Shown here piece by piece: positions 18,076 through 28,065 of a stretch of 64,000 nucleotides of DNA. A program made the position numbers and the translations under genes. The stretch is from positions 105,696-169,695 of the forward strand of contig JAJPKO010000036.1 in the NCBI GenBank assembly GCA_021323655.1, given 5' to 3'. The stretch's first letter is position 1. Each line of letters begins with the position of its first letter. The stretch comes from Acidobacteriaceae bacterium (GTDB taxonomy: Bacteria; Acidobacteriota; Terriglobia; Terriglobales; Acidobacteriaceae). The notes under the pieces were generated by a model. That model was not told the origin of the DNA and did no database searches. It worked only from the letters and a program-made list of their open reading frames with translations.

Positions 18076-18341
18076 AAACCGCGCCAATCTCGCTCTGCTG
18101 ACATCCTCTGTGAGATTTCTGCGTGCTCTGCGTCTCCTGTAATGGCCCGGAAGTTTTCACCACTGGGAATACGGAGAGCACAGAGGGTGTTCTGCTTCAG
18201 CAGCTATCGCATTTTCAGAATTGGTATATCCGAAGCCACAGCTCGCGAGTTATAACGCCATCATCAGGAAGCGGCGACCCAGCACACTTGCCTGATCAGG
18301 CCACCGCAATTCTGAAAAATGTCGTAACAGATAACCTTAGT

Positions 18342-18355
18342 GTGATTTACATCAC
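18342..18355. promoter_or_regulatory. CRP/FNR-type operator upstream of the short USP-like gene
   Basis: GTGA-TTTACA-TCAC, perfect arms; the centre is 56 bases before the ATG at 18405. The rest of 18076-18404 shows no gene, only an imperfect inverted repeat around 18120-18190 (CTCTGCGTCTCC facing GGAATACGGAGAG). Confidence 0.75.
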
Positions 18356-18404
18356 TGAAGCTGCTTCTCCTTATGATTCACAGTATGGGCATGGGGGATT
18401 GAGC

Positions 18405-18602
18405 ATGCTAAATCCAGCAGAAGATTGCTTCCGTACCCGCTCTCTTGCCTCGCTCGACCACATTCCTTATGCCGGTTTCGTTCCTGGAGCGCCTCCGAAT
18501 GAACTTGTGCCGAAGCGTTTTTATACAAGCACAGTGCCTGAGGTCATTTCCAAGGCCCCATGCCCGGCCCTTTGGGTAGCTGCTTCCGGGCGCATTCCAT
18601 GA
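18405..18602 (+). CDS. Short protein resembling the C-terminal tail of a universal stress protein (65 aa)
   Basis: A 65-residue frame. Its last third (VISKAPCPALWV) matches the final beta-strand region of UspA domains, such as VIREARCPVLAV of the nearby USP at 10942. The N-terminal 40 residues show no UspA start motif and no ATP loop. The ATG follows GGGGGA with an eight-base gap and lies at the same distance from a GTGA-N6-TCAC site as other island genes, which argues that it is expressed. It could be a decayed USP or a dimerisation-only miniprotein. The HdeD-like gene follows after 28 bases. Confidence 0.5.
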   Translation: MLNPAEDCFRTRSLASLDHIPYAGFVPGAPPNELVPKRFYTSTVPEVISKAPCPALWVAASGRIP

Positions 18603-18630
18603 TGGAAATTTTCGAAGAGGTCGCATCGAA

Positions 18631-19251
18631 ATGCTGAGCGAAATAAAAATCCGGAACAGGGTGGTGTTCAGCCACGGAATTCTTGCCATCGTCCTAGGTG
18701 GAGTGCTTTTCTATATGCGCGCCATCATGGACGGCCTGCTGATCGAGGTGCTTGCTGTGGTGGCGGTCATCATGCTTGCTGCGGCCACCCTTTTGCTGGC
18801 CGGGCTGGTTGACTGGTTTGCCGCTGCCGCCGAAGTTGTCAAGCATGTCCATCGCGCTACATTTTACTTCTATATGGTTGCCGGAGCATTTCTTGTGTTA
18901 GCTGGGATTTTCTTCAGCTATTACCCAAAAGCGACATTACAATGGCTGGTGATTTTTGCGTCGATCCAGGCATTCGTGTCGGGCCTTTCAGCATTTATTT
19001 TTGCCATCAAAGCAGGACATCACCGCATCGAGCGTCGCATCCTGTATTTCATCGGCACGCTTTCCATCTTGTTTTCCGGGACCATGGCGAGTTTGGCGAG
19101 AGGGCTTACTAATCAGGAAGCAACCACCATTCTGGCCGCCTATCTGTGTTTTTTGGGTGCGAAGATGCTCTTCTTCAGTTGGATCGTGCACAGGAAGGCC
19201 CTTCTTATTAAAAAGCTCGTGAATGGAGCGCATACTGCATTGACGAACTGA
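18631..19251 (+). CDS. HdeD-like (DUF308-type) membrane protein
   Basis: A 206-residue protein with about six membrane helices arranged as paired repeats (first pair about 13-55, second pair about 75-130, third pair about 140-190), as in the HdeD/DUF308 family linked to acid and oxygen stress. Charged loops such as [10 protein letters not shown] separate the pairs. It sits between the short USP-like gene and phosphoketolase and has no separate operator, so it is probably read from the 18342 promoter and may extend into xfp-ackA. Confidence 0.7.
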   Translation: MLSEIKIRNRVVFSHGILAIVLGGVLFYMRAIMDGLLIEVLAVVAVIMLAAATLLLAGLVDWFAAAAEVVKHVHRATFYFYMVAGAFLVLAGIFFSYYPKATLQWLVIFASIQAFVSGLSAFIFAIKAGHHRIERRILYFIGTLSILFSGTMASLARGLTNQEATTILAAYLCFLGAKMLFFSWIVHRKALLIKKLVNGAHTALTN

Positions 19252-19298
19252 AACACAAGCGCATCCAACTCTCCAAAAGAGAACAGCAAGGAGATCCT

Positions 19299-21698
19299 AT
19301 GAGCACAATTGCAGCGGCCACTTCCTCCCGCACTGTTCATAATCCGCTGTCCAATGACGAGGTCAAACAGCTCGATGGCTACTGGCGCGCCTGCAATTAT
19401 CTATGCGCCGGCATGATCTATCTGTATGACAACCCTCTTCTGAGTGAACCGCTGCGTCCAGAACACATCAAGCAGCGGTTGCTCGGGCACTGGGGATCGG
19501 ACCCCGGACAGACCTTTCTCTGGGTCCATCTGAACCGGCTGATCAAGAAGCTGGACCTGAACATGATTTACATCTCCGGCCCCGGGCATGGCGCGCCTGC
19601 CACACTGGCCAATGCCTATCTGGAAGGAACGTATTCTGAAATTTATCCGGAAATAAGCCAGGACGAGGCGGGCATGCGGAAGTTTTTTCGCCAGTTCTCC
19701 TTCCCCGGTGGCATTGGCAGCCACTGCACGCCGGAGACTCCCGGCTCGATTCATGAAGGCGGCGAGCTGGGCTACAGCCTTTCGCATGGCTTTGGCGCTG
19801 CATTTGACAACCCTGACCTGATCGTCGCCGTATGTGTGGGCGACGGGGAAGCGGAGACCGGGCCGCTGGCAACTTCCTGGCATTCGAACAAGTTTCTCAA
19901 CCCAATACGCGACGGTGCCGTGCTGCCTATCCTTCACCTGAATGGCTACAAGATCGCCAATCCAACCATCCTCGCGCGCATTTCGCCGGAAGAACTGGAT
20001 GCGCTGTTTCGCGGATATGGATACAGGCCATACGTCGTCGAGGGCAATGATGCTTTCACGATGCACCAGAAGATGGCTGCCACACTGGAACGCTGTATCA
20101 TTGAAATCCGTGAAATTCAGGCGGAAGCCAGGTCCAGCAGAAAGGCAAGCCGTCCTCGCTGGCCGATGATTATCTTGCGAACGCCTAAAGGATGGACTGG
20201 CCCCAAAGAGGTGGATGGGCACAAGGTAGAAGATTTCTGGCGCGCGCATCAGGTGCCCATCTTAGAAGTCAGAGAGAAGCCCGAACATCTCCGTGCTCTC
20301 GAAGCGTGGATGCGCGGTTATAAACCCGAAGCGTTATTTGACAGGAATGGCAGGCTGGTTCCTGAGCTACAGGCGCTTGCTCCCAAAGGCCAGCGGCGTA
20401 TGAGCGCGAATCCTCACACCAATGGCGGGCTGCTGCGGAAGGCGCTCGATCTGCCGGATTTCCGTGATTACGCTGTGGCCGTCGAAAAACCCGGTGTGGC
20501 CGAAGTTTCATCGACGGATGTGCTCGCCCATTTCCTGCGTGACACGATGCGGAAGAACATGTCGGATTTTCGCATTTTCGGCCCGGATGAGACCGCCTCC
20601 AACAAACTCCAGGCAGTGTATGAGGCAAGTGGGAAGACCTGGCTGGCGGAGGTCAGGCCTGAAGATGCCGACGGTGGCGAGCTATCTCCGGACGGACGCG
20701 TGATGGAAATGCTAAGCGAGCACACCCTGGAAGGATGGCTTGAAGGCTATCTCCTGACAGGCAGGCATGGCTTCTTTTCAAGCTATGAGGCGTTTATCCA
20801 CGTTGTGGATTCCATGTTCAACCAGCACGCCAAGTGGCTGGAGGTGAGCAAAAAGCTTCCGTGGCGCGCGCCCATCTCCTCGCTCAATCTGCTGGTCACG
20901 TCGCTGGTCTGGAGGCAGGACCACAACGGCTTTACGCACCAGGATCCCGGCTTTCTTGATGTAGTTACAAATAAAAGCGCAGAAGTGGTCCGCATCTATC
21001 TTCCGCCGGATGCTAATTGCCTGCTGAGCGTCACCGACCACTGCCTGCGCAGCACTGACTATGTCAACGTTATTGTGGCTGACAAGCAGCCGCACCTGCA
21101 GTATCTCGATATGGATGCGGCCATCCGGCACTGCACCAAAGGCATCGGCATCTGGGAGTGGGCGAGCACGGACGCGGGCGAGGAACCTGATGTGGTGATG
21201 GCCTGCGCAGGCGACATTGCGACCATGGAGTGTCTTGCGGCCACCGCCATCCTGCGCGAACATTTTCCCGACCTGAAGATCCGTTTTGTGAACGTAGTTG
21301 ATCTTTACCGTCTGCAGCAGGACACTGAGCACCCACACGGCCTCTCGGACCGTGACTTCGACTCACTGTTCACAAAAGACAAACCCATCATCTTCAACTT
21401 CCATGCCTATCCCTGGCTGATCCATAAGCTGGCTTACCGACGGACAAACCACAACAATCTGCATGTACGCGGCTACAAGGAAAAGGGCAACATCAATACC
21501 CCGCTGGAGCTGGCCATTCTGAACCAGGTAGACCGCTTCAACCTGGCGATGGATGTAATTGATCGCGTGCCGCGGCTTCAGACCACGGGCACCCACGTCA
21601 AAGAATGGCTCAAGGACCAGATAATTGACAGCGTCTGCTATGCCCATCAAAACGGCATAGACCGACCGGAAATCCGCAATTGGAAATGGTCGCTGTGA
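19299..21698 (+). CDS. xfp: Phosphoketolase (xylulose-5-P / fructose-6-P)
   Basis: A 799-residue thiamine-diphosphate enzyme that cleaves xylulose-5-phosphate or fructose-6-phosphate with phosphate to acetyl-phosphate and an aldose phosphate. Visible are the N-terminal [18 protein letters not shown] region, the ThDP-binding GDGEAETGP (near residue 185), [13 protein letters not shown], and the C-terminal domain with [17 protein letters not shown] ribosome site (AAGGAG) precedes the ATG. Its 3' end overlaps ackA by 13 bases, so acetyl-phosphate is passed to acetate kinase for ATP. With cytochrome bd and alcohol dehydrogenase nearby, this forms an ATP-yielding route when respiration is limited. 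Confidence 0.96.
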   Translation: MSTIAAATSSRTVHNPLSNDEVKQLDGYWRACNYLCAGMIYLYDNPLLSEPLRPEHIKQRLLGHWGSDPGQTFLWVHLNRLIKKLDLNMIYISGPGHGAPATLANAYLEGTYSEIYPEISQDEAGMRKFFRQFSFPGGIGSHCTPETPGSIHEGGELGYSLSHGFGAAFDNPDLIVAVCVGDGEAETGPLATSWHSNKFLNPIRDGAVLPILHLNGYKIANPTILARISPEELDALFRGYGYRPYVVEGNDAFTMHQKMAATLERCIIEIREIQAEARSSRKASRPRWPMIILRTPKGWTGPKEVDGHKVEDFWRAHQVPILEVREKPEHLRALEAWMRGYKPEALFDRNGRLVPELQALAPKGQRRMSANPHTNGGLLRKALDLPDFRDYAVAVEKPGVAEVSSTDVLAHFLRDTMRKNMSDFRIFGPDETASNKLQAVYEASGKTWLAEVRPEDADGGELSPDGRVMEMLSEHTLEGWLEGYLLTGRHGFFSSYEAFIHVVDSMFNQHAKWLEVSKKLPWRAPISSLNLLVTSLVWRQDHNGFTHQDPGFLDVVTNKSAEVVRIYLPPDANCLLSVTDHCLRSTDYVNVIVADKQPHLQYLDMDAAIRHCTKGIGIWEWASTDAGEEPDVVMACAGDIATMECLAATAILREHFPDLKIRFVNVVDLYRLQQDTEHPHGLSDRDFDSLFTKDKPIIFNFHAYPWLIHKLAYRRTNHNNLHVRGYKEKGNINTPLELAILNQVDRFNLAMDVIDRVPRLQTTGTHVKEWLKDQIIDSVCYAHQNGIDRPEIRNWKWSL

Positions 21699-22840
21699 AC
21701 GGGACCATTCTTGCAGTCAACAGCGGATCGTCTTCTCTCAAGTTCGGCCTCTTCGCAGAACAGAATGGAGAGGAAGCGGTGGTTCTCCAGGGAGAAGCTG
21801 AAGGCATTGGCAGGTCAGGCAGCCGGTTATGGATGAAAGATGCCGCAGGCAACCCTCTTCTGGATGTGGGCAATCCTCTATCTGCGCAAGTCCAGGCGCT
21901 GGGTGAGATCGTAAAAGCGCTCCGCCAATTTACCCAGGGTGCTCCGCTGGCCGCAGTGGGACATCGCATTGTTCATGGCGGCCCTCATTTGCGCGAGCAT
22001 CAACGCATCACGCCCGACCTGATTCAGACACTCAAATCAGCCGTGCATTTCGCGCCGCTGCACATTCCTGCTGCAATCACCTTGATTGAATCAACGGAAC
22101 GACTGCTCCCCGGAGTACCGCAATACGCTTGTTTCGACACCACATTCCATCGAACCATGCCGGAGACATCCTCGCGGTTTGCCCTGCCCGGGGAGATGTA
22201 CAGCAAGGGCATCCGGCGGTACGGATTTCACGGCTTGTCTTATGAATCTGTGCTGTACCGGCTCGGCGCAGAAATTCCACCCCGCATGGTGTGCGCGCAC
22301 CTGGGCAGCGGAGCGAGTCTGGTCGCGCTGCGAGACGGCCGCTCGGTGGACACAACGATGGGACTGACTCCGACCGGAGGCATTCTGATGGCGACACGTT
22401 CCGGTGACCTCGATCCTGGCGTGCTGCTTTTTCTGATGCGCACCGAAAATATGAGCGCAGATGCTCTGGAAACATTACTGAACCATCAATCAGGACTGAA
22501 GGCCCTTGCTGAAGGTGAAACCGACATGCGGCAATTGCAAACCAGGGCAGAAAAAGGCGATTGCAAGGCAGCGCTGGCCATAGATGTCTTTGCAACTGCC
22601 GTGCGCAAGTGCATTGGCTCTTACGCAGCAGAACTGGGTGGCCTCGACCTGCTGATCTTCACCGGGGGCATTGGAGAGCACAGCCAATACGTGCGGCAAC
22701 GCATCTGCCAGGATCTCGATTTCCTCGGCATCAAAGCCACGGGTCAGGGACAGTTTTCTAAAATCAAAATCATGACCAGCGAGGAAGAAGTCCAGATTGC
22801 GCGCCATTGCCGGCGATTGCTGCGCGGCAACGACAGTTAG
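21686..22840 (+). CDS. ackA: Acetate kinase
   Basis: About 384 residues, converting acetyl-phosphate and ADP to acetate and ATP. Visible family motifs are [12 protein letters not shown] at the N-terminus, GHRIVHGG, the DTTFHRTMP strand, and the ATP-binding HLGSGAS and FTGGIGEHS stretches of the ASKHA fold. The ATG at 21686 is taken as the start, inside the xfp 3' end; a TTG at 21680 and GTG at 21695 are alternatives. The overlap implies translational coupling with phosphoketolase. The gene ends the low-oxygen island; the next gene, arsR, is convergent and belongs to a different module. Confidence 0.95.
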   Translation: MVAVNGTILAVNSGSSSLKFGLFAEQNGEEAVVLQGEAEGIGRSGSRLWMKDAAGNPLLDVGNPLSAQVQALGEIVKALRQFTQGAPLAAVGHRIVHGGPHLREHQRITPDLIQTLKSAVHFAPLHIPAAITLIESTERLLPGVPQYACFDTTFHRTMPETSSRFALPGEMYSKGIRRYGFHGLSYESVLYRLGAEIPPRMVCAHLGSGASLVALRDGRSVDTTMGLTPTGGILMATRSGDLDPGVLLFLMRTENMSADALETLLNHQSGLKALAEGETDMRQLQTRAEKGDCKAALAIDVFATAVRKCIGSYAAELGGLDLLIFTGGIGEHSQYVRQRICQDLDFLGIKATGQGQFSKIKIMTSEEEVQIARHCRRLLRGNDS

Positions 22841-22936
22841 GCGCTACGCGAGTGAAAGACCGTGCAGCAAGTGGGGTCAGTGCATTATTGCAAGTCGAAT
22901 CCGGTTGGCTCGCAGCCACCACGCCGACGACGTGGG

Positions 22937-23341
22937 TCAGCAGGCCACACAGCCGACCGCTTCGACTGGAATCGGCAACGGTGCTCCGTCGAGAGCAGGC
23001 AGCTTCTGCGGAGCACAACACGCCTTCGTGAATCTCGATAGGTCGGCCTGCATCGCCTTGTCTTCACCGAGGACGGAGAGCGTTTCGTTCAGGATGCGGG
23101 CAGCGCCTGCGTGCTTCGGCACGACGATCCTGTAATACATCCATTTGCCCTCACGGCGAGCGGCGACGATGCTGGCGCGACGTAGGTAGGCCAAATGCCG
23201 TGATATTTTTGGCTGGCTCTGGCCAAGGATCTCCACGAAATAGCAGACACACACTTCCTTGCCGTTCATAAGGTTCAAAAGTCTGAGACGGGTACGGTCG
23301 GCGAGCGCGGCAAACAGCAGCGCCAGGTCGTATTTCTTCAT
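22937..23341 (-). CDS. arsR: ArsR/SmtB-family arsenic-responsive repressor
   Basis: About 134 residues with a winged-helix core: LADRTRLRLLNLM, then the metalloid-binding KEVCVCYFVEILGQSQ (Cys31, Cys33), then the recognition helix SQPKISRHLAYLRRA. The C-terminus has extra cysteine pairs (KACCAP and GCVAC) that may add to As(III) sensing. Start chosen at ATG 23341; a TTG at 23359 would add six residues. It is divergent from arsM, and the shared region carries a strong promoter overlapped by a palindrome, fitting repression that is relieved by arsenite. Confidence 0.9.
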   Translation of the reverse strand: MKKYDLALLFAALADRTRLRLLNLMNGKEVCVCYFVEILGQSQPKISRHLAYLRRASIVAARREGKWMYYRIVVPKHAGAARILNETLSVLGEDKAMQADLSRFTKACCAPQKLPALDGAPLPIPVEAVGCVAC

Positions 23342-23370
23342 AGAAAGACTCACAGACAATTATATACGCC

Positions 23371-23401
23371 TTGACAGATACGTCCAGGAGAGAATATATT
23401 C
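23371..23401 (+). promoter_or_regulatory. arsM promoter with probable ArsR operator
   Basis: A consensus -35 (TTGACA, 23371-23376) is followed after 18 bases by a good -10 (TATATT, 23395-23400). The perfect ten-base palindrome GAATATATTC (23392-23401) covers the -10, a natural position for ArsR repression of the arsM-arsC-acr3 transcript. Confidence 0.65.
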
Positions 23402-23432
23402 GCTTTACCGTATGTGATAAGGAGACGCAATC

Positions 23433-24302
23433 ATGGAAACTACGAGTGTTCAGGAGCAAGTCAAGGAGAGGTACGGAAGAGCTGCACGGGCAGTGGCCGA
23501 GTCCAATAGCGTGCAGGCATGTTGTGGTCCCGGCCTTCGGTGCTGTGATCCGATCACAGCCAATCTCTACAGTGAGGACCAAACAGGGATTATTCCTGAG
23601 AAGGCGGTTAAAGCTTCTCTTGGATGCGGCAATCCGACTGCGTTGATCGACCTTCACACTGGAGAAACCGTTCTGGATCTTGGCTCCGGTGGCGGCATCG
23701 ACGTGTTGCTCTCGGCGAAGCGCGTGGGGCCAACCGGCAAAGCATACGGCCTCGATATGACGGATGACATGCTGGCACTGGCGCGCGAAAACCAGAAACA
23801 GGCGGGTGTTACGAATGTCGAGTTCCTGAAGGGTGAAATCGAAAACATCCCTCTTCCTGACAATTCGGTCGATGTCATCATCTCGAACTGCGTCATCAAT
23901 CTTTCCGCTGATAAAGATCGCGTTCTCCGCGAGGCGTTCCGCGTGTTGAAGCCCGGGGGACGGTTTGCGGTCTCGGATGTGGTTGTTCGGGGCCATGTAC
24001 CGGATGCAGTACGCAAGAACATGTTGCTCTGGTTCGGCTGCATTGCCGGCGCCCTCGAAGAAAGCGAGTACGTCCAAAAGTTGGTGAGCGCGGGCTTCGC
24101 GGCCGTCTCCATCGAGCCGACGCGTGTGTACAACGTCGAGGATGCCCGCCAGTTTCTCGCCGATGCCGACGTTGATGTGGATGCCATTGCTCCGCAGGTG
24201 AATGATAAGTTTTTCAGCGCTTTCGTTCGCGCCAACAAACCCACAGCCGGCTGCTGCGATTCCGATTGCTGCACGACTGCCCTGGCGGGAGCGAAGGAAT
24301 AA
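23433..24302 (+). CDS. arsM: Arsenite methyltransferase
   Basis: A 289-residue SAM-dependent enzyme that methylates As(III) to volatile or less toxic species. The SAM-binding [11 protein letters not shown] (about 81-91) and three family cysteines are present (Cys65 in LGCGNPT, Cys153 in ISNCVINL, Cys203 in WFGCIAG). An N-terminal cysteine-rich stretch ([13 protein letters not shown]) and a C-terminal CCDSDCC may bind metalloid. AAGGAG precedes the ATG. arsC follows after three bases. Start and length match bacterial ArsM. Confidence 0.95.
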   Translation: METTSVQEQVKERYGRAARAVAESNSVQACCGPGLRCCDPITANLYSEDQTGIIPEKAVKASLGCGNPTALIDLHTGETVLDLGSGGGIDVLLSAKRVGPTGKAYGLDMTDDMLALARENQKQAGVTNVEFLKGEIENIPLPDNSVDVIISNCVINLSADKDRVLREAFRVLKPGGRFAVSDVVVRGHVPDAVRKNMLLWFGCIAGALEESEYVQKLVSAGFAAVSIEPTRVYNVEDARQFLADADVDVDAIAPQVNDKFFSAFVRANKPTAGCCDSDCCTTALAGAKE

Positions 24303-24305
24303 GAC

Positions 24306-24797
24306 ATGGCCGATCAATACAACGTCCTATTCCTCTGCACTGGCAACTCTGCCCGTTCCATCATGGCCGAAGCGATCCTTAATCACAGAGGCAAAGGCAA
24401 GTTCATGGCTTACAGCGCAGGCAGCCATCCGACTGGGCAGCCGCGGCCAGAAGCACTCAAGGAAATCGAATCTGCGGGGCTATCAACGAAGGGCCTGCGG
24501 AGCAAATCATGGGACGAGTTCTCTGGGCCGGATGCGCCGAAACTCGACTTCGTTTTCACGGTGTGCGACAATGCCGCGAACGAGCAGTGCCCTTACTGGC
24601 CAGGTCAGCCAATGACGGCGCACTGGGGCATCCCTGACCCTGCCGCAGTCAAGGGGAATCCGGAAGAGATCACCCGAGCGTTCCATGATGCTTTTACGGT
24701 GCTTGATCGTAGAATCGGGCTGTTCCTCTCCCTACCGCTTGCGACGCTTGAGGGTATGGCGATCAAGCGCGAACTCGACCAGATCGGCCGGTCATAG
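24306..24797 (+). CDS. arsC: Arsenate reductase, thioredoxin-coupled low-molecular-weight phosphatase fold
   Basis: A 163-residue protein reducing arsenate to arsenite. The catalytic loop is CTGNSARS (Cys11, Arg17). Two further cysteines in VCDNAANEQCPYWPG match the Cys82/Cys89 relay of the thioredoxin-dependent ArsC class. The Asp-Pro of WGIPDPA supplies the general acid. It lies three bases after arsM and nine before acr3, consistent with one transcript that also exports the arsenite product. Confidence 0.94.
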   Translation: MADQYNVLFLCTGNSARSIMAEAILNHRGKGKFMAYSAGSHPTGQPRPEALKEIESAGLSTKGLRSKSWDEFSGPDAPKLDFVFTVCDNAANEQCPYWPGQPMTAHWGIPDPAAVKGNPEEITRAFHDAFTVLDRRIGLFLSLPLATLEGMAIKRELDQIGRS

Positions 24798-24806
24798 GAG
24801 GCTAAA

Positions 24807-25868
24807 GTGAAAAAGAGCCGGTTGTCTTTTCTGGATCGTTATCTGACGGGATGGATTTTCGCCGCCATGGTCGTCGGCGTGGCCCTCGGTTGGCTTGCTC
24901 CCGGAGTCGTGCCGTTTCTGAATCGCTTCAGCGTTGGCACGACTTCTGTCCCCATCGCGGCTGGACTGATCCTGATGATGTATCCGCCGTTCACGCGGGT
25001 TCGTTACGAGGAACTGCATGAGGTCTTTCGCAACAAGCGAGTGCTGGGTCTATCACTGGTGCAGAACTGGCTGATCGGGCCGGTTCTGATGTTCACGCTC
25101 GCCATCGTCTTCCTTCGCGGGTATCCCGAATATATGGCGGGGCTCATCATGATCGGCCTGGCGCGGTGCATCGCCATGGTGATCGTGTGGAACGAGCTGG
25201 CAAAGGGAGACACGCAATATGCAGCCGGGCTGGTTGCGTTCAACTCGCTGTTCCAGGTCTTCTTCTACTCGGTCTATTCCTGGTTGTTCATCACGGTTCT
25301 GCCCGACTGGTTCGGGCTGCGCGGAACCGTAGTGAACATCTCAATCGGGGAGATCGCAAAGAGCGTTTTCATTTACCTGGGCATCCCGTTCCTCGCCGGC
25401 TTCCTGACACGCACAGTAATGATCCGGGCAAAGGGCCGCGAATGGTACGACCACAAGTTCGTGCCACGTGTTGCACCAATGACGCTGATTGCGTTGCTCT
25501 TCACCATCGTCGTGATGTTCTCGCTCAAGGGCAATTACATTGTCCGCCTGCCTCTGGATGTTCTCAGGATCGCCGCACCGCTGCTGATTTACTTCGTGGT
25601 GATGTTCCTCGTCTCGTTTTATATGGGCCGCAAGCTGGGTGCTGACTACTCGAAGACGACAACGCTCTCGTTCACCGCAGCCTCAAACAACTTCGAGCTG
25701 GCCATCGCTGTTGCTGTATCGGTGTTCGGTATTAACTCCGGTGCGGCGTTTGCGGCTGTAATCGGTCCGCTGGTAGAGGTGCCTGTCATGATCGCCCTGG
25801 TCAATTTGGCGCTGTATTTCCAGCGCAGGTACTTCGCTGTTCCGGACCTCCTGGTGAACGTCAAGTAG
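24807..25868 (+). CDS. acr3: ACR3-family arsenite efflux permease
   Basis: A 353-residue membrane protein with about ten helices. The N-terminus has [20 protein letters not shown]; family motifs are [14 protein letters not shown], a helix with the conserved cysteine (GLARCIAMV), and the C-terminal [17 protein letters not shown]. These identify ACR3 (bile/arsenite/riboflavin transporter superfamily), not ArsB. It exports arsenite using the proton gradient. A GTG start at 24807 follows a TAGGAGG site. It ends the ars operon. Confidence 0.95.
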   Translation: MKKSRLSFLDRYLTGWIFAAMVVGVALGWLAPGVVPFLNRFSVGTTSVPIAAGLILMMYPPFTRVRYEELHEVFRNKRVLGLSLVQNWLIGPVLMFTLAIVFLRGYPEYMAGLIMIGLARCIAMVIVWNELAKGDTQYAAGLVAFNSLFQVFFYSVYSWLFITVLPDWFGLRGTVVNISIGEIAKSVFIYLGIPFLAGFLTRTVMIRAKGREWYDHKFVPRVAPMTLIALLFTIVVMFSLKGNYIVRLPLDVLRIAAPLLIYFVVMFLVSFYMGRKLGADYSKTTTLSFTAASNNFELAIAVAVSVFGINSGAAFAAVIGPLVEVPVMIALVNLALYFQRRYFAVPDLLVNVK

Positions 25869-26041
25869 CGCATCATTTGCCGAATCATTCATCGACTCGG
25901 CGCCCCGATTGAAGCAGTTCATTAAGCGGGAATCCAGCAAAGCCTTACTCTGCCCGTTAACGAGGGCGGAACCCCACGGACAAAGCCCCTGCCCGATTGT
26001 GTCCCAATTTCGCCTTGCTGTCCCAGTCATCTTCGCAGCTA

Positions 26042-26992
26042 TCAGCGCGGGAAGTAGGTGTTCTCGGTCGCCAGGACACTGTTCACCCCGTCTAGTTTGC
26101 GTTGGGCGATCGTCACGTTGTTCATTCCCTCAAAGAATCTGCGCAAATCCGCCAGCGCTGCGTTGTCGCGCTGCCGCTGCAGGCGGTTGCGCTCGGCCTG
26201 GAGAAAAGCATTCTCCACCTCCCGCGCTGCGTCAGGAACCGCCTTGGTGGTGCGGACTTGTGCCTTGATGATCTCCGTAACGCGGTTTCGCCTGTCGGCC
26301 GGCAATCGTGGCCATGCCGTTTTGACGACGGCGTAGCGGACCCCCGCTTGGACAAGCGCTGTGCGAAACGCCTTGTCGGCAGCATAGGCCGCGTTCAGCT
26401 TCTCGCGATCGTCGGGCTCCTCGCTGAAATCGGGCGGCGGAACGCCGGCCAGTCCAGCCACAAAGCGGTTGGACCGGTCGAAGGCTCGCAGATCGGCCAT
26501 GGTCACGATATCCTTGTTCCCGGTATCCTCCACCATCACCGGATCGCAGCGGGACAGAATGTCCCACAGCAGCGGATCACCCAACTCCTGGCGATTGAAA
26601 TGCAAAGCCGCTCTGACGCGGTGGCGCATCTCGGCTTGGCGGACCGCATCGGCCTGCCGGTATCGGTCGAGTTCGGTCCGCAACTGCACGGCTTGGCGCC
26701 GCATCTCTTGTGGATCCTCAAGCATCATGCTCCGCAGCGCATTCTGAAGCGCATGCCGATCCTTGTCGCCCAGGCGGCAATCGCCCGCGACCTCGAACAG
26801 CTCAAGGATGGGAGGGGTCGATGCGGAGTCGTCCGCCGTCAAGCTCACTTGCGGTTTCCATACCGACTCCGGGTGTGCGGCTTTGGCCGGGCCAACATCG
26901 TCGCAGCCGCCCAGCGCAAGGCAGGCGGCCATTAGCAGCGCGAACAAGGCCATGGCCTGTCCCCACAGATCGTTGCCAGCCTGCCATTTCAT
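26042..26992 (-). CDS. Lipoprotein of the unrecognised exported family, divergent member 3 (316 aa)
   Basis: The start at 26992 gives a classical lipoprotein signal (hydrophobic core then LALGGC, Cys30). The open frame continues 78 codons upstream to 27226, but those residues precede the signal and are probably not translated. The mature protein is colinear with the paralogues at 13572 and 14553: ILELFEVAGDCRLGDKDRH matches their VLELAGGG block, SRCDPVMVEDTGNKDIVTMA followed by DLRAF matches their DP...ITEASLRDF block, and VPPPDF matches LPPPTPNF. Function unknown. It lies between the ars operon and an integrase remnant, so it may have arrived with that element. The similarity is by eye and needs profile comparison. 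Confidence 0.65.
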   Translation of the reverse strand: MKWQAGNDLWGQAMALFALLMAACLALGGCDDVGPAKAAHPESVWKPQVSLTADDSASTPPILELFEVAGDCRLGDKDRHALQNALRSMMLEDPQEMRRQAVQLRTELDRYRQADAVRQAEMRHRVRAALHFNRQELGDPLLWDILSRCDPVMVEDTGNKDIVTMADLRAFDRSNRFVAGLAGVPPPDFSEEPDDREKLNAAYAADKAFRTALVQAGVRYAVVKTAWPRLPADRRNRVTEIIKAQVRTTKAVPDAAREVENAFLQAERNRLQRQRDNAALADLRRFFEGMNNVTIAQRKLDGVNSVLATENTYFPR

Positions 26993-27454
26993 CAGCTGTG
27001 ATTCGCCAACTGCCGTCCAGCTCAAGCGTGCGATTCGCCCCTTTTGGCCTTCTTTGCGAGTGGTTTTCTTTACGAGGCCGAAGCGCGCCAGCGAGTCAAA
27101 CGACGGCGGACAGGTCGCGCCGATTGCTCGATCCGGCGTTGATCGACTTGAAATGGCTTGCCTTTCCATCAAGTCGCGATTCTCGCCTTGATTTCGTGGT
27201 AGTGCCTCATTCAGGTAGTGTCTCATTCAATTCCCCCGCCATGGCCCCGCCCCTATAGCCCATAGATAGTAGGAAACGAATCCTGCAGCCACCTGTTCAC
27301 TTTCACTGACCTGCCTGATGCCTGGCTGGCTGGAAGTCACCAGGAAGCTGCCAATGGGATACCTCCGCTCCCACATAGAATACCGGACCCCAGTTGCCGG
27401 TATCTCCACAAATTGCCCGAAAAATGATTTCACACCTTGCGATGCGCGGGCAAG
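26993..27454. other. Gene-poor stretch between lipoprotein and integrase remnant
   Basis: Holds the untranslated-looking upstream extension of the lipoprotein frame (residues resembling a winged-helix tail, SLARFGLVKKTTR) and no complete gene. It may be scar sequence of the integrated element. Confidence 0.4.
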
Positions 27455-27751
27455 ATGAACACTATCGAACTTCAGGATTTCTTCAACGCTTTTTACCCTC
27501 GCCTTTCGCCCAAATCGATCCGGCTGATGCATGCCGTGTTCACCTGAATCAAGCGAAGGTCTGGGGAATGGTGGAGAAGAACGCGACAATTGGAGTGAAG
27601 CTGCCTCGGCGGAAGCGACGCAAGCCTACGATCCTGTTGCCTTTGGCGACAATCGGTAGGCTGATTGAGCTTCTTCCCGAGCCTACCAAGAGTGTCGTCA
27701 AGAGTGTCGTCGTGCTGATCGTGTTCGGATCGCTTCGCAGCAGTGAGATAT
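27455..27751 (+). pseudogene. Tyrosine integrase remnant, broken and truncated
   Basis: One frame reads MNTIELQDFFNAFYPRLSP and continues with KSIRLMHAVF before a stop (a SAM-like core-binding start). The next frame continues VWGMVEKNATIGVKLPRRKR and ends VLIVFGSLRSSEIL, matching the beginning of an integrase catalytic domain with the first active-site Arg (GSLRSSEI). A frameshift or deletion near 27545 separates the two parts, and everything after the first catalytic motif is missing. The remnant ends exactly at the 3' end of tRNA-Pro, where such elements insert. It cannot be functional. Confidence 0.6.
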
Positions 27752-27828
<77 letters not shown>

Positions 27829-28065
27829 ATGTTATGCAATCAATCGCCTCTGGCGAGGCGGTGTTTATCCCTGGTTTTCACAGTGTATCAGAGTCCAGGC
27901 TTCTGTCCCTTTCCTGGTCAGCAGGATTTAATTTCCCTGTCCCGGGCGCGGCACCTGAGCAGCCAGCAAGGTACGCATAAAAACCTCGGGACCTGCACAC
28001 TTCAATGTCGGAGAGCTTCATTTTCCTGTAACATCAAAGCTTCTGATGACACTACTCTCTGCACA

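Noticed and set aside
26993..27226. N-terminal extension of the lipoprotein frame
   Set aside because: It precedes a complete lipoprotein signal and has no ribosome site of its own.
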